64,000 nucleotides of DNA from Bdellovibrio sp. GT3. GTDB lineage: Bacteria > Bdellovibrionota > Bdellovibrionia > Bdellovibrionales > Bdellovibrionaceae. Positions 54,819 through 63,490 of this stretch are shown here, one piece after another. Both the position numbers and the translations under genes were made by a program. Each line of letters begins with the position of its first letter. Positions within the stretch are counted from its first letter, which is position 1. The DNA lies in the NCBI RefSeq assembly GCF_037996765.1, contig NZ_JBBNAD010000005.1:1272001-1336000 (forward strand). The letters are read 5' to 3'. Under the pieces are notes generated by a model. That model was not told the origin of the DNA. It saw only the letters and a list, made by a program, of their open reading frames with translations, and did not search any database.

Positions 54819-54954
54819 TTGATTCAAAAACCGTGCCGCGAAGCAAGACAGCTTGTTAAAATCGTCCATTTCTAGTTGAATGGAGAGTGAATAAGTTCGC
54901 TCCTAGCGTTTTTTAACAAAAATTACTCAGTTTATTTAACCTCTCGGGGGATCC

Positions 54955-55986
54955 ATGCAAGAGCATTATTATAAGTTTTGGAGAGAAATGATCAAACCAA
55001 AGGGATTTGAGGTTGATCGTGATACTCTTCGTGATGACTACGCAAAATTCATTATCCGTCCGCTTGAAAGAGGTTTCGGCGTTACTCTTGGTAACTCCCT
55101 AAGAAGAATTCTTCTTAGCTCTATGATGGGTTCTGCAATCACTGCGGTTAAATTCGAAGGCGTATTGCACGAGTTCACTACGATCCCAGACGTTCTTGAA
55201 GATGTTACTGACATCATCTTGAACCTTAAAGAAGTTCGTTTCAAACAATACACTTCTGACTCTTTGACTTTGAAGATCTCTAAAAAAGGTCCAGGCAAAG
55301 TTACTGCAGCAGACATCCAAGTTTCTGATAAGATCGAAGTTTTGAACCCAGATCTTCACATCGCTACTTTGGGTGCGAACGGTAACTTCGCAGCGGAAAT
55401 CGTTGTAAGTTTCGGTCGTGGCTACGTACCTGTTGAAAACAGAGAAACAGATCTTCCAATTGGCTTCATCGGTGTTGACGCTCTTTACAGCCCAATCCGT
55501 AAAGTTAATTACAATGTTTCCAATGCGCGTGTTGGTCAAAGAACTGACTACGATGCATTGACTTTGGAAGTTTGGACTGATGGTTCATTGAAACCGGACG
55601 AAGCAGTTGCTCTTTCTTCTAAAATCATGAAAGAACAACTTCAAATCTTCCTTACTTTCGATGAAAGCATGGAACCAGTTGAAGAATCTCGCGAGCTAGG
55701 TTCGCCTTCATTGAACGAGAACTTGTTCCGTTCTGTTGACGATCTTGAGCTTTCTGTTCGTTCTGCGAACTGCTTGAAAAACGCTAACATCCGTTACATC
55801 GGTGAGTTGGTTGTTCGTTCTGAAGCAGAGATGCTTAAAACTAAAAACTTTGGACGCAAGTCTTTGAACGAGATCAAAGAGATCTTGGGCGAGATGGGTC
55901 TTGGCCTTGGTATGAAAATCGAAGGTTGGCCGCCTCCAGGTTGGGATCCTTCTCAACCACCAGTAAAAAGAGAAACACAACAATAG
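54955..55986 (+). CDS. rpoA: RNA polymerase alpha subunit
   Basis: Assembly subunit of RNA polymerase. 343 residues: N-terminal dimerisation domain ([21 protein letters not shown]), a linker, and the C-terminal promoter-binding domain with [23 protein letters not shown] and [23 protein letters not shown] precedes ATG 54955. The spacing to rpsK (224 bases) and to rplQ (136 bases) is long, so it may have its own control signals. Confidence 0.98.
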   Translation: MQEHYYKFWREMIKPKGFEVDRDTLRDDYAKFIIRPLERGFGVTLGNSLRRILLSSMMGSAITAVKFEGVLHEFTTIPDVLEDVTDIILNLKEVRFKQYTSDSLTLKISKKGPGKVTAADIQVSDKIEVLNPDLHIATLGANGNFAAEIVVSFGRGYVPVENRETDLPIGFIGVDALYSPIRKVNYNVSNARVGQRTDYDALTLEVWTDGSLKPDEAVALSSKIMKEQLQIFLTFDESMEPVEESRELGSPSLNENLFRSVDDLELSVRSANCLKNANIRYIGELVVRSEAEMLKTKNFGRKSLNEIKEILGEMGLGLGMKIEGWPPPGWDPSQPPVKRETQQ

Positions 55987-56002
55987 TCACAAGCTGTGAT
56001 GA

Positions 56003-56090
56003 CACCAACTCCCTGAGGGGTTGGTGAGGGCTGGAGCCCGAAAAAGAAACACCGAGCAATTCCGCTTGAGTGTTCTTCGTGAGGATACCT
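56003..56090 (+). promoter_or_regulatory. Structured rpoA-rplQ intergenic spacer
   Basis: CACCAACTCC (56003-56012) pairs with GGGGTTGGTG (56017-56026) around CTGA. A second stem, AACAC-CGAGC with GCTTG-A-GTGTT, lies a little downstream, before the L17 ribosome-binding site. No T-run follows either. This spacer is unusually long for an operon-internal gap. Confidence 0.45.
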
Positions 56091-56122
56091 GATACGGTCC
56101 CCACGTTTTAACCGGAGAACAT

Positions 56123-56650
56123 ATGAGTTCACACAGAAGAAGAGTAAAGCATTTCGATCGTAAATCTGGCCCAAGAAAAGCGTTGTTGCGCGGTTTGGTT
56201 GAGTCTCTAGTAGAGCACGGCCGTATCACTACAACTGTTGACCGTGCGAAAGAAACTCGCCGTCACGTTGAGCGCGCTATCACTTTGGGTAAAAAAGGTG
56301 ACTTGAACACAACTCGTTTGTTGTTGTCTCGCTACCCAAATAAAAACGTTGTAAGCATCATCATGAAGGACTTGTCTCCTCGTTTTGCTTCTCGTCCAGG
56401 TGGTTACACTCGCATCATCAAAATCGGTCGTCGCCCAGGTGACACTGCTGAGATGGCGTTCCTTGAGTTCGTAGACTACGATTTCGAAGCTAAAACAGCT
56501 GCTAAAGAAGAAAAATCTGCTAAAGCTACTGAAAAGCCAGCTAAAAAAGCAGCTTCTAAAGCGAAAAAAGCGACTACAAAAACTGTAGCTGCTAAAAAGA
56601 AAACTGTTAAAAAGACTCAAAAGAAAGCACGCGCTAAATCTCGCGCTTAA
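56123..56650 (+). CDS. rplQ: 50S ribosomal protein L17 with Lys/Ala-rich tail
   Basis: Tunnel-exit protein. The conserved part covers about residues 1-120: MSSHRRRVKHFDRKSGPRKA, LVEHGRITTTVDRAKETRRHVE, GYTRIIKIGRRPGDTAEMAFLEFV in parts. About 50 extra residues follow, nearly all Lys, Ala and Thr (AAKEEKSAKATEKPAKKAA onward, ending KKARAKSRA). The tail resembles the histone-like tails of RibH and the H1-like protein and would lie near the nascent chain exit or bind rRNA. ACCGGAGAACAT precedes the ATG. A strong terminator ends the supercluster. Confidence 0.97.
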   Translation: MSSHRRRVKHFDRKSGPRKALLRGLVESLVEHGRITTTVDRAKETRRHVERAITLGKKGDLNTTRLLLSRYPNKNVVSIIMKDLSPRFASRPGGYTRIIKIGRRPGDTAEMAFLEFVDYDFEAKTAAKEEKSAKATEKPAKKAASKAKKATTKTVAAKKKTVKKTQKKARAKSRA

Positions 56651-56673
56651 TTTCGAGGATCAAAACTGATTTT

Positions 56674-56706
56674 CCAAAAAACCCAGGGCAACCTGGGTTT
56701 TTTTTT
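56674..56706 (+). terminator. Rho-independent terminator of the ribosomal supercluster
   Basis: AAAAAACCCAGG pairs with CCTGGG plus the following T-run around GCAA; nine T residues follow. It is one of the strongest in the window. Confidence 0.95.
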
Positions 56707-56733
56707 GGTACTTTACGATCAGGAGGAACTTCA

Positions 56734-57297
56734 ATGAAACAACATCTAAAAGCATTGGCCTTGGTTCTGGTAATTGGCGCGTTGTCTGTTTGGGCATTCG
56801 ATCGCTATTTCATGACCCGCATGGAACAAAGTCCAACTACGATTTCTTCCGTAGAAAAAATGGAAACAGAAGGGGCTCCGAATTTCACTGCAAAATCTTT
56901 GGATGGGCAGTCTTTTGAATTGCATGGTTTAAAAGGGAAAGTAGTCATTCTGAATTTTTGGGCTTCTTGGTGTGGGCCTTGCGTGGAAGAAGTGCCGTCC
57001 TTAATTAAGCTGGTGAACGAATTCAAAGGTGACGTGCAGTTGATTGCCGTTTCTGGTGATAGCAATGAACAGGATATCCACGTTTTCCTAAAGTCATTCC
57101 CTGAGTTGAAAGGCGCGAATATCAAGATCGTTTACGATCAGGATCGCAGCCTGATGAAGATGTTCGAAGTCACTCGTTTACCAGAATCATTGGTGCTGGA
57201 TAAGAATTCGAAGCTGGTTAAGAAGCTGGTGGGTTCTATCGACTGGCATACCAAGGATTCTGTTGAGTATGTGAAGACCCTCTTGCAAGCCAAGTAG
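56734..57297 (+). CDS. TlpA/ResA-like thioredoxin, membrane-anchored
   Basis: Periplasmic thiol-disulfide oxidoreductase. Residues 7-22 form a signal anchor (LALVLVIGALSVWAF). The thioredoxin fold shows APNFTAKSLDGQSFELHGLKGK, the redox site WASWCGPC with C80 and C83, and the cis-Pro segment VTRLPESLVLD. Such proteins reduce apocytochrome c or envelope disulfides; no cytochrome maturation gene is next to it, so its partner is unknown. AGGAGGAACTTCA precedes the ATG. It is a single gene between the rplQ terminator and a convergent lipoprotein gene. Confidence 0.9.
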   Translation: MKQHLKALALVLVIGALSVWAFDRYFMTRMEQSPTTISSVEKMETEGAPNFTAKSLDGQSFELHGLKGKVVILNFWASWCGPCVEEVPSLIKLVNEFKGDVQLIAVSGDSNEQDIHVFLKSFPELKGANIKIVYDQDRSLMKMFEVTRLPESLVLDKNSKLVKKLVGSIDWHTKDSVEYVKTLLQAK

Positions 57298-57305
57298 ACG
57301 GTCTG

Positions 57306-57369
57306 TAGAGGCAAGCACAGTCGCCTCTAGAATGTGGAAACGTCAGAGACAAATCCTGTGTCTCTGACG
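57306..57369. terminator. Two perfect hairpins between convergent genes
   Basis: TAGAGGC/GCCTCTA (57306-57312 with 57323-57329) and an 11-bp stem CGTCAGAGACA/TGTCTCTGACG (57341-57351 with 57359-57369). Neither has a good T-run, but together they separate the TlpA-like gene from the opposite-strand VWA gene. Confidence 0.6.
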
Positions 57370-57404
57370 CTCTCAAAATTATCTAATAATTTAAAACTTG
57401 GAAT

Positions 57405-58466
57405 CTATTGGCAATCAAATGCCAGGTCGATTTTCGTGCCCTCAACAAGTGGCGAGTTGAATTTCAAAATATTGCCTGAAACTGAGAACTTTGTGAAAGC
57501 AGAGCCATTGATTTTGATCTGCACGGTTCCTGCGGCAGGCACACATTGAAGTGTCATGTGAGTCATTGAATTCACGATTTTGTCGCGGAAGGTATTCAAG
57601 TTATTCGCGAAGCTCGAATCACAGATGCTACCCACACCACCATCAGTCAGTACTGATAGTTTTTCGTAGTACACACCCTCATGGCTTGGGGAAGCTGAAG
57701 CTGCATCTTGCATAGCCTCACAGGATTTATCGCCTGGTTTTACAATGATACTGTTAAATGTGAAGCGGACATCGTTACCGAAGCGGTTTTTCGCCATTGC
57801 CAGAACGTTCTCTGGCTGGTCTTCAGCCTCCAGTGGAATAAGGCTCCCGACAGCGTCGTTAGCTTTGACTTTAGCAGGATCGCCACCCACTGAACGCTCG
57901 TCTTCATTTGAAATAAGGATCACGGAAAGTGCAGCGCCTGGACGATAGCATCCGTTGGAACCTGAAAGAGCAAAGTGATTGTAAGTGGCCTTCAAGCCAC
58001 GTTCATCAGCCGAGCCGGATCCACCAATAGTCATTGCCGTGACGGTGTTCTCGAAAATGCTGCCAAGATTTGATGCGCCTTTTTTCAGTAAGTAAGCTGG
58101 AACACCGGAAGCCGGGGAGTATCCAACCCAATCTGACGAGTAACCCCAAACTGAATTCATGGCGCGCGTGTTGGTCATACACATTTGCCAGTCGATACCT
58201 GAGCTTTCAAGAGATGCGACGAAATCACCCATGCCGGCCGCCAGCTTCTTAAGATCTGGGAGCATGGAGTTTGAGTCGTCGAATACTATAAGGAAGTCGA
58301 CCTGTTTATTCCCGTAACCTACGACTTGGGAGAAACTTACTGAAGTGCCTGGTACGGATGAAGCTAATTCCTGTGGTACTGGAGAAAACTCCATTTTGGA
58401 GCAGGCTGCTGTTGCTGCAGTCACAATACTTAGGAACAGAAGATTTGTTAGATTCATCTTTTTCAT
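57405..58466 (-). CDS. Lipoprotein with von Willebrand factor A-like domain
   Basis: A 353-residue envelope lipoprotein. The signal peptide ends at a lipobox-like TAAC with Cys at 22. From about residue 55 a VWA fold begins: VDFLIVFDDSNSM contains the metal-ion-dependent adhesion motif D63-x-S65-x-S67. Cysteines in QMCMTN, NGCYRPG, SCEAM, SICDSS, LQCVP and the final DCQ probably form disulfides. VWA domains mediate metal-dependent protein binding; a surface adhesion role is plausible but unproven. GAGGT lies about ten bases before ATG 58466. Confidence 0.82.
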   Translation of the reverse strand: MKKMNLTNLLFLSIVTAATAACSKMEFSPVPQELASSVPGTSVSFSQVVGYGNKQVDFLIVFDDSNSMLPDLKKLAAGMGDFVASLESSGIDWQMCMTNTRAMNSVWGYSSDWVGYSPASGVPAYLLKKGASNLGSIFENTVTAMTIGGSGSADERGLKATYNHFALSGSNGCYRPGAALSVILISNEDERSVGGDPAKVKANDAVGSLIPLEAEDQPENVLAMAKNRFGNDVRFTFNSIIVKPGDKSCEAMQDAASASPSHEGVYYEKLSVLTDGGVGSICDSSFANNLNTFRDKIVNSMTHMTLQCVPAAGTVQIKINGSAFTKFSVSGNILKFNSPLVEGTKIDLAFDCQ

Positions 58467-58792
58467 AATTTGCTACCTCACAAAAAGGCTAGCACATTGG
58501 GTGACCTCAAAAAAAGAGGAAAAGATAAATGCGAGCTAAAATACCTAATGATTTTAATAATTTACAAGTTAGCGTCGAACTCCTGTTCAGGTCCTGCAAA
58601 TAACCTCTACGAATCTTTTGGAAAGAAAAGAATGAGTGTTTGAACGATGAACAGTTTTTGGAAAATAGAGAAGATGAGTTTTCTCAGATCGAAAATGGAA
58701 TCTATTTTGGATTGGGTTGGCAGAAGGGGATTTGTGAATCCGATCGACGAGTTTGCGCTCAGTATGTGCAAACTCGCCTGGTGTTTTTTTCG
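58467..58792. other. Intergenic region upstream of the VWA lipoprotein
   Basis: No credible gene; the short open frames overlap the next gene in antisense. It holds the lipoprotein upstream sequence, with weak TTGTAA and TATTTT elements on the minus strand about 80 bases before the start, and a perfect 9-bp hairpin near 58748-58776. Confidence 0.5.
58748..58776. terminator. CGAGTTTGC/GCAAACTCG hairpin
   Basis: A perfect 9-bp stem 17 bases beyond the stop of the TIGR03545-like gene on the minus strand. The T-run lies on the plus-strand side (GTGTTTTTTT), so as a minus-strand terminator it lacks a tail. Confidence 0.5.
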
Positions 58793-60763
58793 TTATAGGC
58801 CGAAGCGTTTTTTTAGTTCATCAACAGCTTTTTGGCCTTCTTTTTCCAGCTGTTTACGACCTTGGTTTTCAGCATCTTTCTTGGCGGTATCAATGCGGGA
58901 TTCAGCTTGTTTCTTTTGCGAATCCAATTGTTCCTGGGCTTTCTTTACTTCTTTGTCGAATTGCCCTTTGAATTGATTGATCTGTGCTTCGACTTCAGCT
59001 TTTTGTTTGCCGATTTCCTGCTCTACGTAAGCTTCAATTTTCTTGCGGGCTTCATCGACTTTGGCTTGGATCTGTTTTTCAAATCCTTTCGAAAGTTCAG
59101 GCCCCAGATTGGAATTAATTGATAGCGGAACGTTCGGCAAATCGCCCTGACCTTTTGCAGTCAGTGTAACCACGGGAATGCCAGCGAACACTGCTTTTAG
59201 GATTTCGTCAGCGATGTTGTTCGTCGACGAAACGTTGTAGTCAATCTTTGTGAACTTGTTGTCGAAGTCCACCGACAGATTCTTCATGCCCACAAGCTTG
59301 CCTTGAATACCCATTTCGCCATTGGCTTTGTTGAAGGCGATTTTAACATCAGGGCTTTGCACAAGATCTTTGCCGGTGATGGCATAAGAGGAAACTTTAA
59401 ACTGATAGTCGATAACTGAATCATCCTGGCGATTGTCCAAGGAAAGACGAAGCAAGAAACCCAAAATCTCCATGGCTGGGAAGTCTCCAGCGACAGTTGC
59501 AATGGTCGGGCGCCCTATCAATCTTTGATTGGAAGTAATGTCCAGGATTTCTCCTTTGATATTGCCAGAGTTCGGTGTCAGGCCCGCTTGCGAGCTGATC
59601 GCTGTGCGCTTTGCCCAGAACATTGGGTAGGAATTGGGACGACCGAATTCATAGGAAATGCCTTCCTCGCGCGGATGAGGTTGAATTGCAACTTCCTCCT
59701 CTTTGTTGGCACCTTTCTTGGTGAACTTTGGTGGAAGGTACTTTTCTGCCAAAGATTTATAGCGGAAGAACTTGGCCTTGTACGGCTCCAAGTAGCGATT
59801 GAAAACGGCCATGGTCAACGCTTTCGCATCCACTTGCGGAATACGGAAGTGCTGCTCAAGGGATTTGATGTCCACCTTGATCTGTTTTTCAATGTCGCCG
59901 TACTGTGCTTGCAAAGCTTTCAGATCCTTGTCCAAATCGTTGCTGACAGCTTGCAGTTGTTTGTAGTGTCCATCGGCTTCTTTGTAAATGCCGTCCAATT
60001 GCTGAACCGAGGATGCAATTTCCTGAGGGTTCTTAAAGTCCTTGTATTGAACCTTGTTCAGGCGGTCACCCAAAGCTTTGATGTCTTTTTCCTGTGGAAG
60101 TGTTTTTAAGCGGGCATCCCAGGCTGTTTGCTTCTCTTTCAGATCCTTGTCGAATTTTTCGATCATGGCTTTGGAAGGCAGCGACTCCTGCAGCTTTTGC
60201 AACTGAACATTGGCATCTGTTCCACCCAACATGGCGATAACATCACCCAATACGTTTTCTCCGTATTGTGCATCCAGTTCTTTTTCCGCCTGAGTCTTCA
60301 GTTTATCGCCCTCAACGGCCAGGACTCCTGGCTCATTGGAAACCGGTGGGGGAGGTGCCACCTTGCCGGGGCGGGAGCGTTGATTGCCGAACTCAATTTG
60401 TTCAACAACAGCTTCGTTGATCACGAACTTCACACGCAGCAGGGCATCCCAAAGCATTCCGAAGCGGATTTCACCGATTTTCAGGGAGTTGTGGGTCGGC
60501 TTTTCGGCATCGGTAAATTCGATGCCTTTAATGCTGATATGGGCATTGAAAAAGCTTGTTTTAAGATCGGCAATATTAACTTCGGCACCCAGTGCTTTGT
60601 AGCCACTCCACTCCATAGCGCGGCGTAAATGCCCATCAAAGAAGAAATGGAAGTAGAGGCCGACAACAGTACAGAAAATGATGAATGGAATCAGAGCGCC
60701 CCAGCGGATGATGCCTTTTTTCTTTTTCATTTTTACTTCAGGAGGTGTTTGAGTGTTTGTCAT
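58793..60763 (-). CDS. TIGR03545-like membrane-anchored AsmA-type protein
   Basis: A 656-residue protein with a basic start (KMKKKKGIIRW), one membrane helix (about 20-42) and a large periplasmic part. The part after the helix resembles TIGR03545/AsmA-like envelope proteins (ALGAEVNIADLKTSFFNAHISIKGIEFTD in parts). A long coiled-coil segment lies at about 180-300, beta-rich segments follow, and a second Lys/Gln/Glu coiled coil covers the last 100 residues. TIGR03545 members are typically paired with a TIGR03546 partner, as here. The function is unknown; AsmA-like proteins are linked to lipid transport across the envelope. AGGAC precedes ATG 60763, 9 bases after the partner gene. Confidence 0.8.
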   Translation of the reverse strand: MTNTQTPPEVKMKKKKGIIRWGALIPFIIFCTVVGLYFHFFFDGHLRRAMEWSGYKALGAEVNIADLKTSFFNAHISIKGIEFTDAEKPTHNSLKIGEIRFGMLWDALLRVKFVINEAVVEQIEFGNQRSRPGKVAPPPPVSNEPGVLAVEGDKLKTQAEKELDAQYGENVLGDVIAMLGGTDANVQLQKLQESLPSKAMIEKFDKDLKEKQTAWDARLKTLPQEKDIKALGDRLNKVQYKDFKNPQEIASSVQQLDGIYKEADGHYKQLQAVSNDLDKDLKALQAQYGDIEKQIKVDIKSLEQHFRIPQVDAKALTMAVFNRYLEPYKAKFFRYKSLAEKYLPPKFTKKGANKEEEVAIQPHPREEGISYEFGRPNSYPMFWAKRTAISSQAGLTPNSGNIKGEILDITSNQRLIGRPTIATVAGDFPAMEILGFLLRLSLDNRQDDSVIDYQFKVSSYAITGKDLVQSPDVKIAFNKANGEMGIQGKLVGMKNLSVDFDNKFTKIDYNVSSTNNIADEILKAVFAGIPVVTLTAKGQGDLPNVPLSINSNLGPELSKGFEKQIQAKVDEARKKIEAYVEQEIGKQKAEVEAQINQFKGQFDKEVKKAQEQLDSQKKQAESRIDTAKKDAENQGRKQLEKEGQKAVDELKKRFGL

Positions 60764-60772
60764 GGTTCAGTC

Positions 60773-61300
60773 CTAGTTCCCGTAAAGATCATCATATTTA
60801 ACGTACCAATTATAAAACTTGGTGGCCGTCAGGGCCTTCCAGAATTTCGTACCTTTGAAGCGAGCCACAACAGCGGCGCGGTAGGCGATGATCATGGCTT
60901 TGAAACCGTAGTAGGCAAACGGAAATAATAAAACAGAGACGATCATCGATCCCATGATGATGCTGTTGTTAAAGCGGGTCATAGGAACAAAAGGCATGTT
61001 GTACATGCTTACGAAAAGTGGACGAAGGCTTTCCATTTCCAATACGACTTTGCCAAGGTGATGTGCCGGCATGTCGAACAGAAACGCCACGAATTTATAA
61101 AAGAAAGCGGAAAGAAAAGCCGCTCCCAATTGAACTCGGAAAACGAAAACGATAAACAGCACAATGGCCGTCTGAATTGAGAAAAACGGTGCGAACCCCA
61201 GAAGCAGACCCAACGAAAGACCAAATGCCAAGGGCATCGTGTCTGTGTCGGAATTCAGAAGTTTGATAAAATTAAAAAGCTGTTTTAACAGTAACGTCAT
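60773..61300 (-). CDS. TIGR03546-like membrane protein (partner of TIGR03545)
   Basis: A 175-residue integral membrane protein with about four hydrophobic segments (LAFGLSLGLLLGFAPFF, TAIVLFIVFVFRVQLGAAFL, IIMGSMIVSVLLFPFAYYG and one between). The N-terminal part resembles DUF2062-type proteins. It heads a two-gene operon with the TIGR03545-like gene, 9 bases apart, which supports a joint function in the envelope. GAGGACAACT precedes the ATG. Its start is two bases from the TTG that opens the divergent HAD frame. Confidence 0.82.
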   Translation of the reverse strand: MTLLLKQLFNFIKLLNSDTDTMPLAFGLSLGLLLGFAPFFSIQTAIVLFIVFVFRVQLGAAFLSAFFYKFVAFLFDMPAHHLGKVVLEMESLRPLFVSMYNMPFVPMTRFNNSIIMGSMIVSVLLFPFAYYGFKAMIIAYRAAVVARFKGTKFWKALTATKFYNWYVKYDDLYGN

Positions 61301-61302
61301 AG

Positions 61303-62400
61303 TTGTCCTCGTTATTAAGGTCTGATTCGAAACTCTATAAAGTTTATGACAAAAATGCGTGGCGGCAAGTGAAAAGCGAGGACAGTCCCAAGCGTTTGTC
61401 GTATGTTTTTAGGTATATGAAATCATGGGCACAACTTGTTGCAGACACAGTTCGAATGGGCGGGATGCTGGTATTTATTAATGACCAGGCTCCGCAGGAT
61501 CTAACAAAGTGGCTAAGTCCACTGAGTCAGCAGTTCTCCGGGCGAATTCCATTCGCAGTTCGTAGTCATAATGACTTTTTGCGTGGCAATCATCGCACAG
61601 GCCCCCATGATCTGATTTTCTTTTTTGAGGGTCAGAAAAGTGTGCTGCAAAGTCTGGATGCAAAGCTGCAAGGGCAGCGTGTTTGGGTTTCTCCAGCGGA
61701 TAGCATGCCTCATGCCGTGGATTATCTATGGCACAATGCTGATCTAAGTTCCTGGGAGATCTTCTGGCAGAGCCTGGCAACGCAATTTGATTCGTTGATG
61801 GAGAACTGGCAGGAAGAGGCCGCGGACTTTACTCCCTGCTTGTTTCTGGACCGCGATGATGTCGTGGTTAAAAATGTTCCCTACAACAAGGATCCTGAAA
61901 AGGTTGAGTTAATTCCTGAAGTGGTCTCGTTGATACGCAAAGCACATGACCTGGGGTACTGGGTCGCTGTGGTTACCAATCAATCCGGTATCGGGCGTGG
62001 GCGTATTTCTTGGTCGGAATACAAGTCCGTGCACCAGCGTATGCTAAGAATGCTGGCTCAGAATGGTGCCTGGATTGATGAGTGTGTGTGGTCTTCGTTT
62101 ATTGAAAACGAAGCAGTGCCGGAAGGACGAACTTTCGCCAGTTTAAGAAAACCCCGGGCTGGTATGTTTCAAATTGTGAAAGAAAAGCTGAAAGTGGATA
62201 TGCCAAAATCGTTGATGGTTGGAGACAGCGCAACGGATTTGATCGCGGCCTATTCCGCCGGGGTCGGACAGTGCTTTTTATTGAAGTCAGAGAAATTTGA
62301 TCAAGAGCGCGAAACTTTGGAAAAGTTCCGCCTCGCAAATGCTGGATTTAAATATCAGGCCATATCTGAAGCTTCGGAGATATCTTTAGGGCGTTTGTAG
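61303..62400 (+). CDS. HAD-family phosphatase (HisB-N/GmhB-like) with N-terminal extension
   Basis: The C-terminal half (about 178-360) is a HAD phosphatase: nucleophile FLDRDD with D183 and D185, VVTNQSGIGRG, LRKPRAGMF and MVGDSATDLIAA. It resembles D,D-heptose-bisphosphate and histidinol-phosphate phosphatases, but the zinc-binding Cys loop of GmhB is not seen. The N-terminal 170 residues are unrecognised. The frame opens at TTG 61303, which overlaps the divergent gene's ribosome-binding site; GTG 61369 is a likelier start. The 3' end overlaps the convergent membrane gene by 46 bases. A sugar-phosphate role fits the neighbouring nucleotide-sugar gene, but this is inference. Confidence 0.82.
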   Translation: MSSLLRSDSKLYKVYDKNAWRQVKSEDSPKRLSYVFRYMKSWAQLVADTVRMGGMLVFINDQAPQDLTKWLSPLSQQFSGRIPFAVRSHNDFLRGNHRTGPHDLIFFFEGQKSVLQSLDAKLQGQRVWVSPADSMPHAVDYLWHNADLSSWEIFWQSLATQFDSLMENWQEEAADFTPCLFLDRDDVVVKNVPYNKDPEKVELIPEVVSLIRKAHDLGYWVAVVTNQSGIGRGRISWSEYKSVHQRMLRMLAQNGAWIDECVWSSFIENEAVPEGRTFASLRKPRAGMFQIVKEKLKVDMPKSLMVGDSATDLIAAYSAGVGQCFLLKSEKFDQERETLEKFRLANAGFKYQAISEASEISLGRL

Positions 62401-63359
62401 CGCATATAAAAGAAAGCTCCCAGCAAGCTCACCACGAATGAGCAGACTTGAAATGCCGTGATTGTCGTCGGACCCACGTCTGTGGATTTGCCAGTGTAAA
62501 CGTTAAACAGGAAATAGAAAGCGGCCTGACCCACGCCAACTCCTGCCGGGGAAATGGGAATAGCCGTCGCCATAAAGCCCAAAGGTGCCACCAGGAAGTA
62601 TGTTTTTGCTGGGATATCTGTAAAGCCCGAAGCGACTCCTACCATGTACAAAAATAAGATAGCCGTCGTTTGTGCGATCAAACTTAATACGATCACCTGG
62701 ATGATTCGCGGCATATGATTGCCATAAAGGTGCAGGCTTTCGTAGATCTTCATGAACTTTTCAGAAAGTGGAAGCTTGTTGATGACGCGTTTTAGAAGCT
62801 GGCGGTCATAGATTTTCGTTGAGAAAACCAAACCCAGTGCAACTGAAAAAACGACAAACAAAGCCACGATAAAATAAAACAAATTCAAAAGCGTCGAAAC
62901 ATGGCTGACATGAGCGAAGTCATAAATCATCACCACCATCGCCAGTAAGATCATGGAATAGAGGCCCAGTACACGGTCGATCAACACGCTGGTGGCTGCA
63001 ACCACTTTGGTACCAGGGAATTCACGAGTAAAATAAAATGCCTTGATCACGTCGCCGCCGACACCGCCGGGCATGGCAAAATTAAAGAACTGACCAATCA
63101 AAGTAAGCTTAAACGAAGACCAGGCCTTTGCCGGAATACCCTGAGACTTTACCAGAACTCTCCAGCGTTCGCTGGCCAAGAAGAAGTTCACAAGAACGAT
63201 GCCCGCGGCAAGGGCCATGATGCCTGGATTTAAAAGATTTCTTAGGGCCGAGAAGTTCAGTTTACCTGATTGGACCAACCAATAAATAATACCGGCTGCG
63301 AACAGGATTTTTATTAACTGAGCTGCAATCTTCTTGGTCTTTTTAATCATAGGTCCCAT
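62355..63359 (-). CDS. Lysylphosphatidylglycerol synthase TM-region (UPF0104) family protein
   Basis: Integral membrane protein of 334 residues with about eight hydrophobic helices, the family motif QFFNFAMPGGVGGDVIKAF and a later SPAGVGVGQAAFYFLF. Members act as lipid flippases or as membrane parts of polysaccharide and phospholipid-modifying enzymes; here there is no soluble synthase domain, so it is a stand-alone flippase-like protein. It ends inside the HAD gene on the other strand (46-base overlap). The ATG at 63359 has no strong ribosome-binding site; ATG 63350 is an alternative. Confidence 0.88.
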   Translation of the reverse strand: MGPMIKKTKKIAAQLIKILFAAGIIYWLVQSGKLNFSALRNLLNPGIMALAAGIVLVNFFLASERWRVLVKSQGIPAKAWSSFKLTLIGQFFNFAMPGGVGGDVIKAFYFTREFPGTKVVAATSVLIDRVLGLYSMILLAMVVMIYDFAHVSHVSTLLNLFYFIVALFVVFSVALGLVFSTKIYDRQLLKRVINKLPLSEKFMKIYESLHLYGNHMPRIIQVIVLSLIAQTTAILFLYMVGVASGFTDIPAKTYFLVAPLGFMATAIPISPAGVGVGQAAFYFLFNVYTGKSTDVGPTTITAFQVCSFVVSLLGAFFYMRYKRPKDISEASDMA

Positions 63360-63490
63360 TCATACTGTAAAGATCTCTCAAACTCCACTTTAGATATAAA
63401 ATAACCTATGACAAGCTGGGCCATGCGGGGTAGGAAATACCCAGTTTTTAGCTCTGGTGTTAAGATGTTCCCCCAATGTTCGGAGGTTAT

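Noticed and set aside
58647-59122. Plus-strand frames over the TIGR03545-like 3' end
   Set aside because: Antisense shadows of the coiled-coil codons; Phe/Leu-rich products without start signals.
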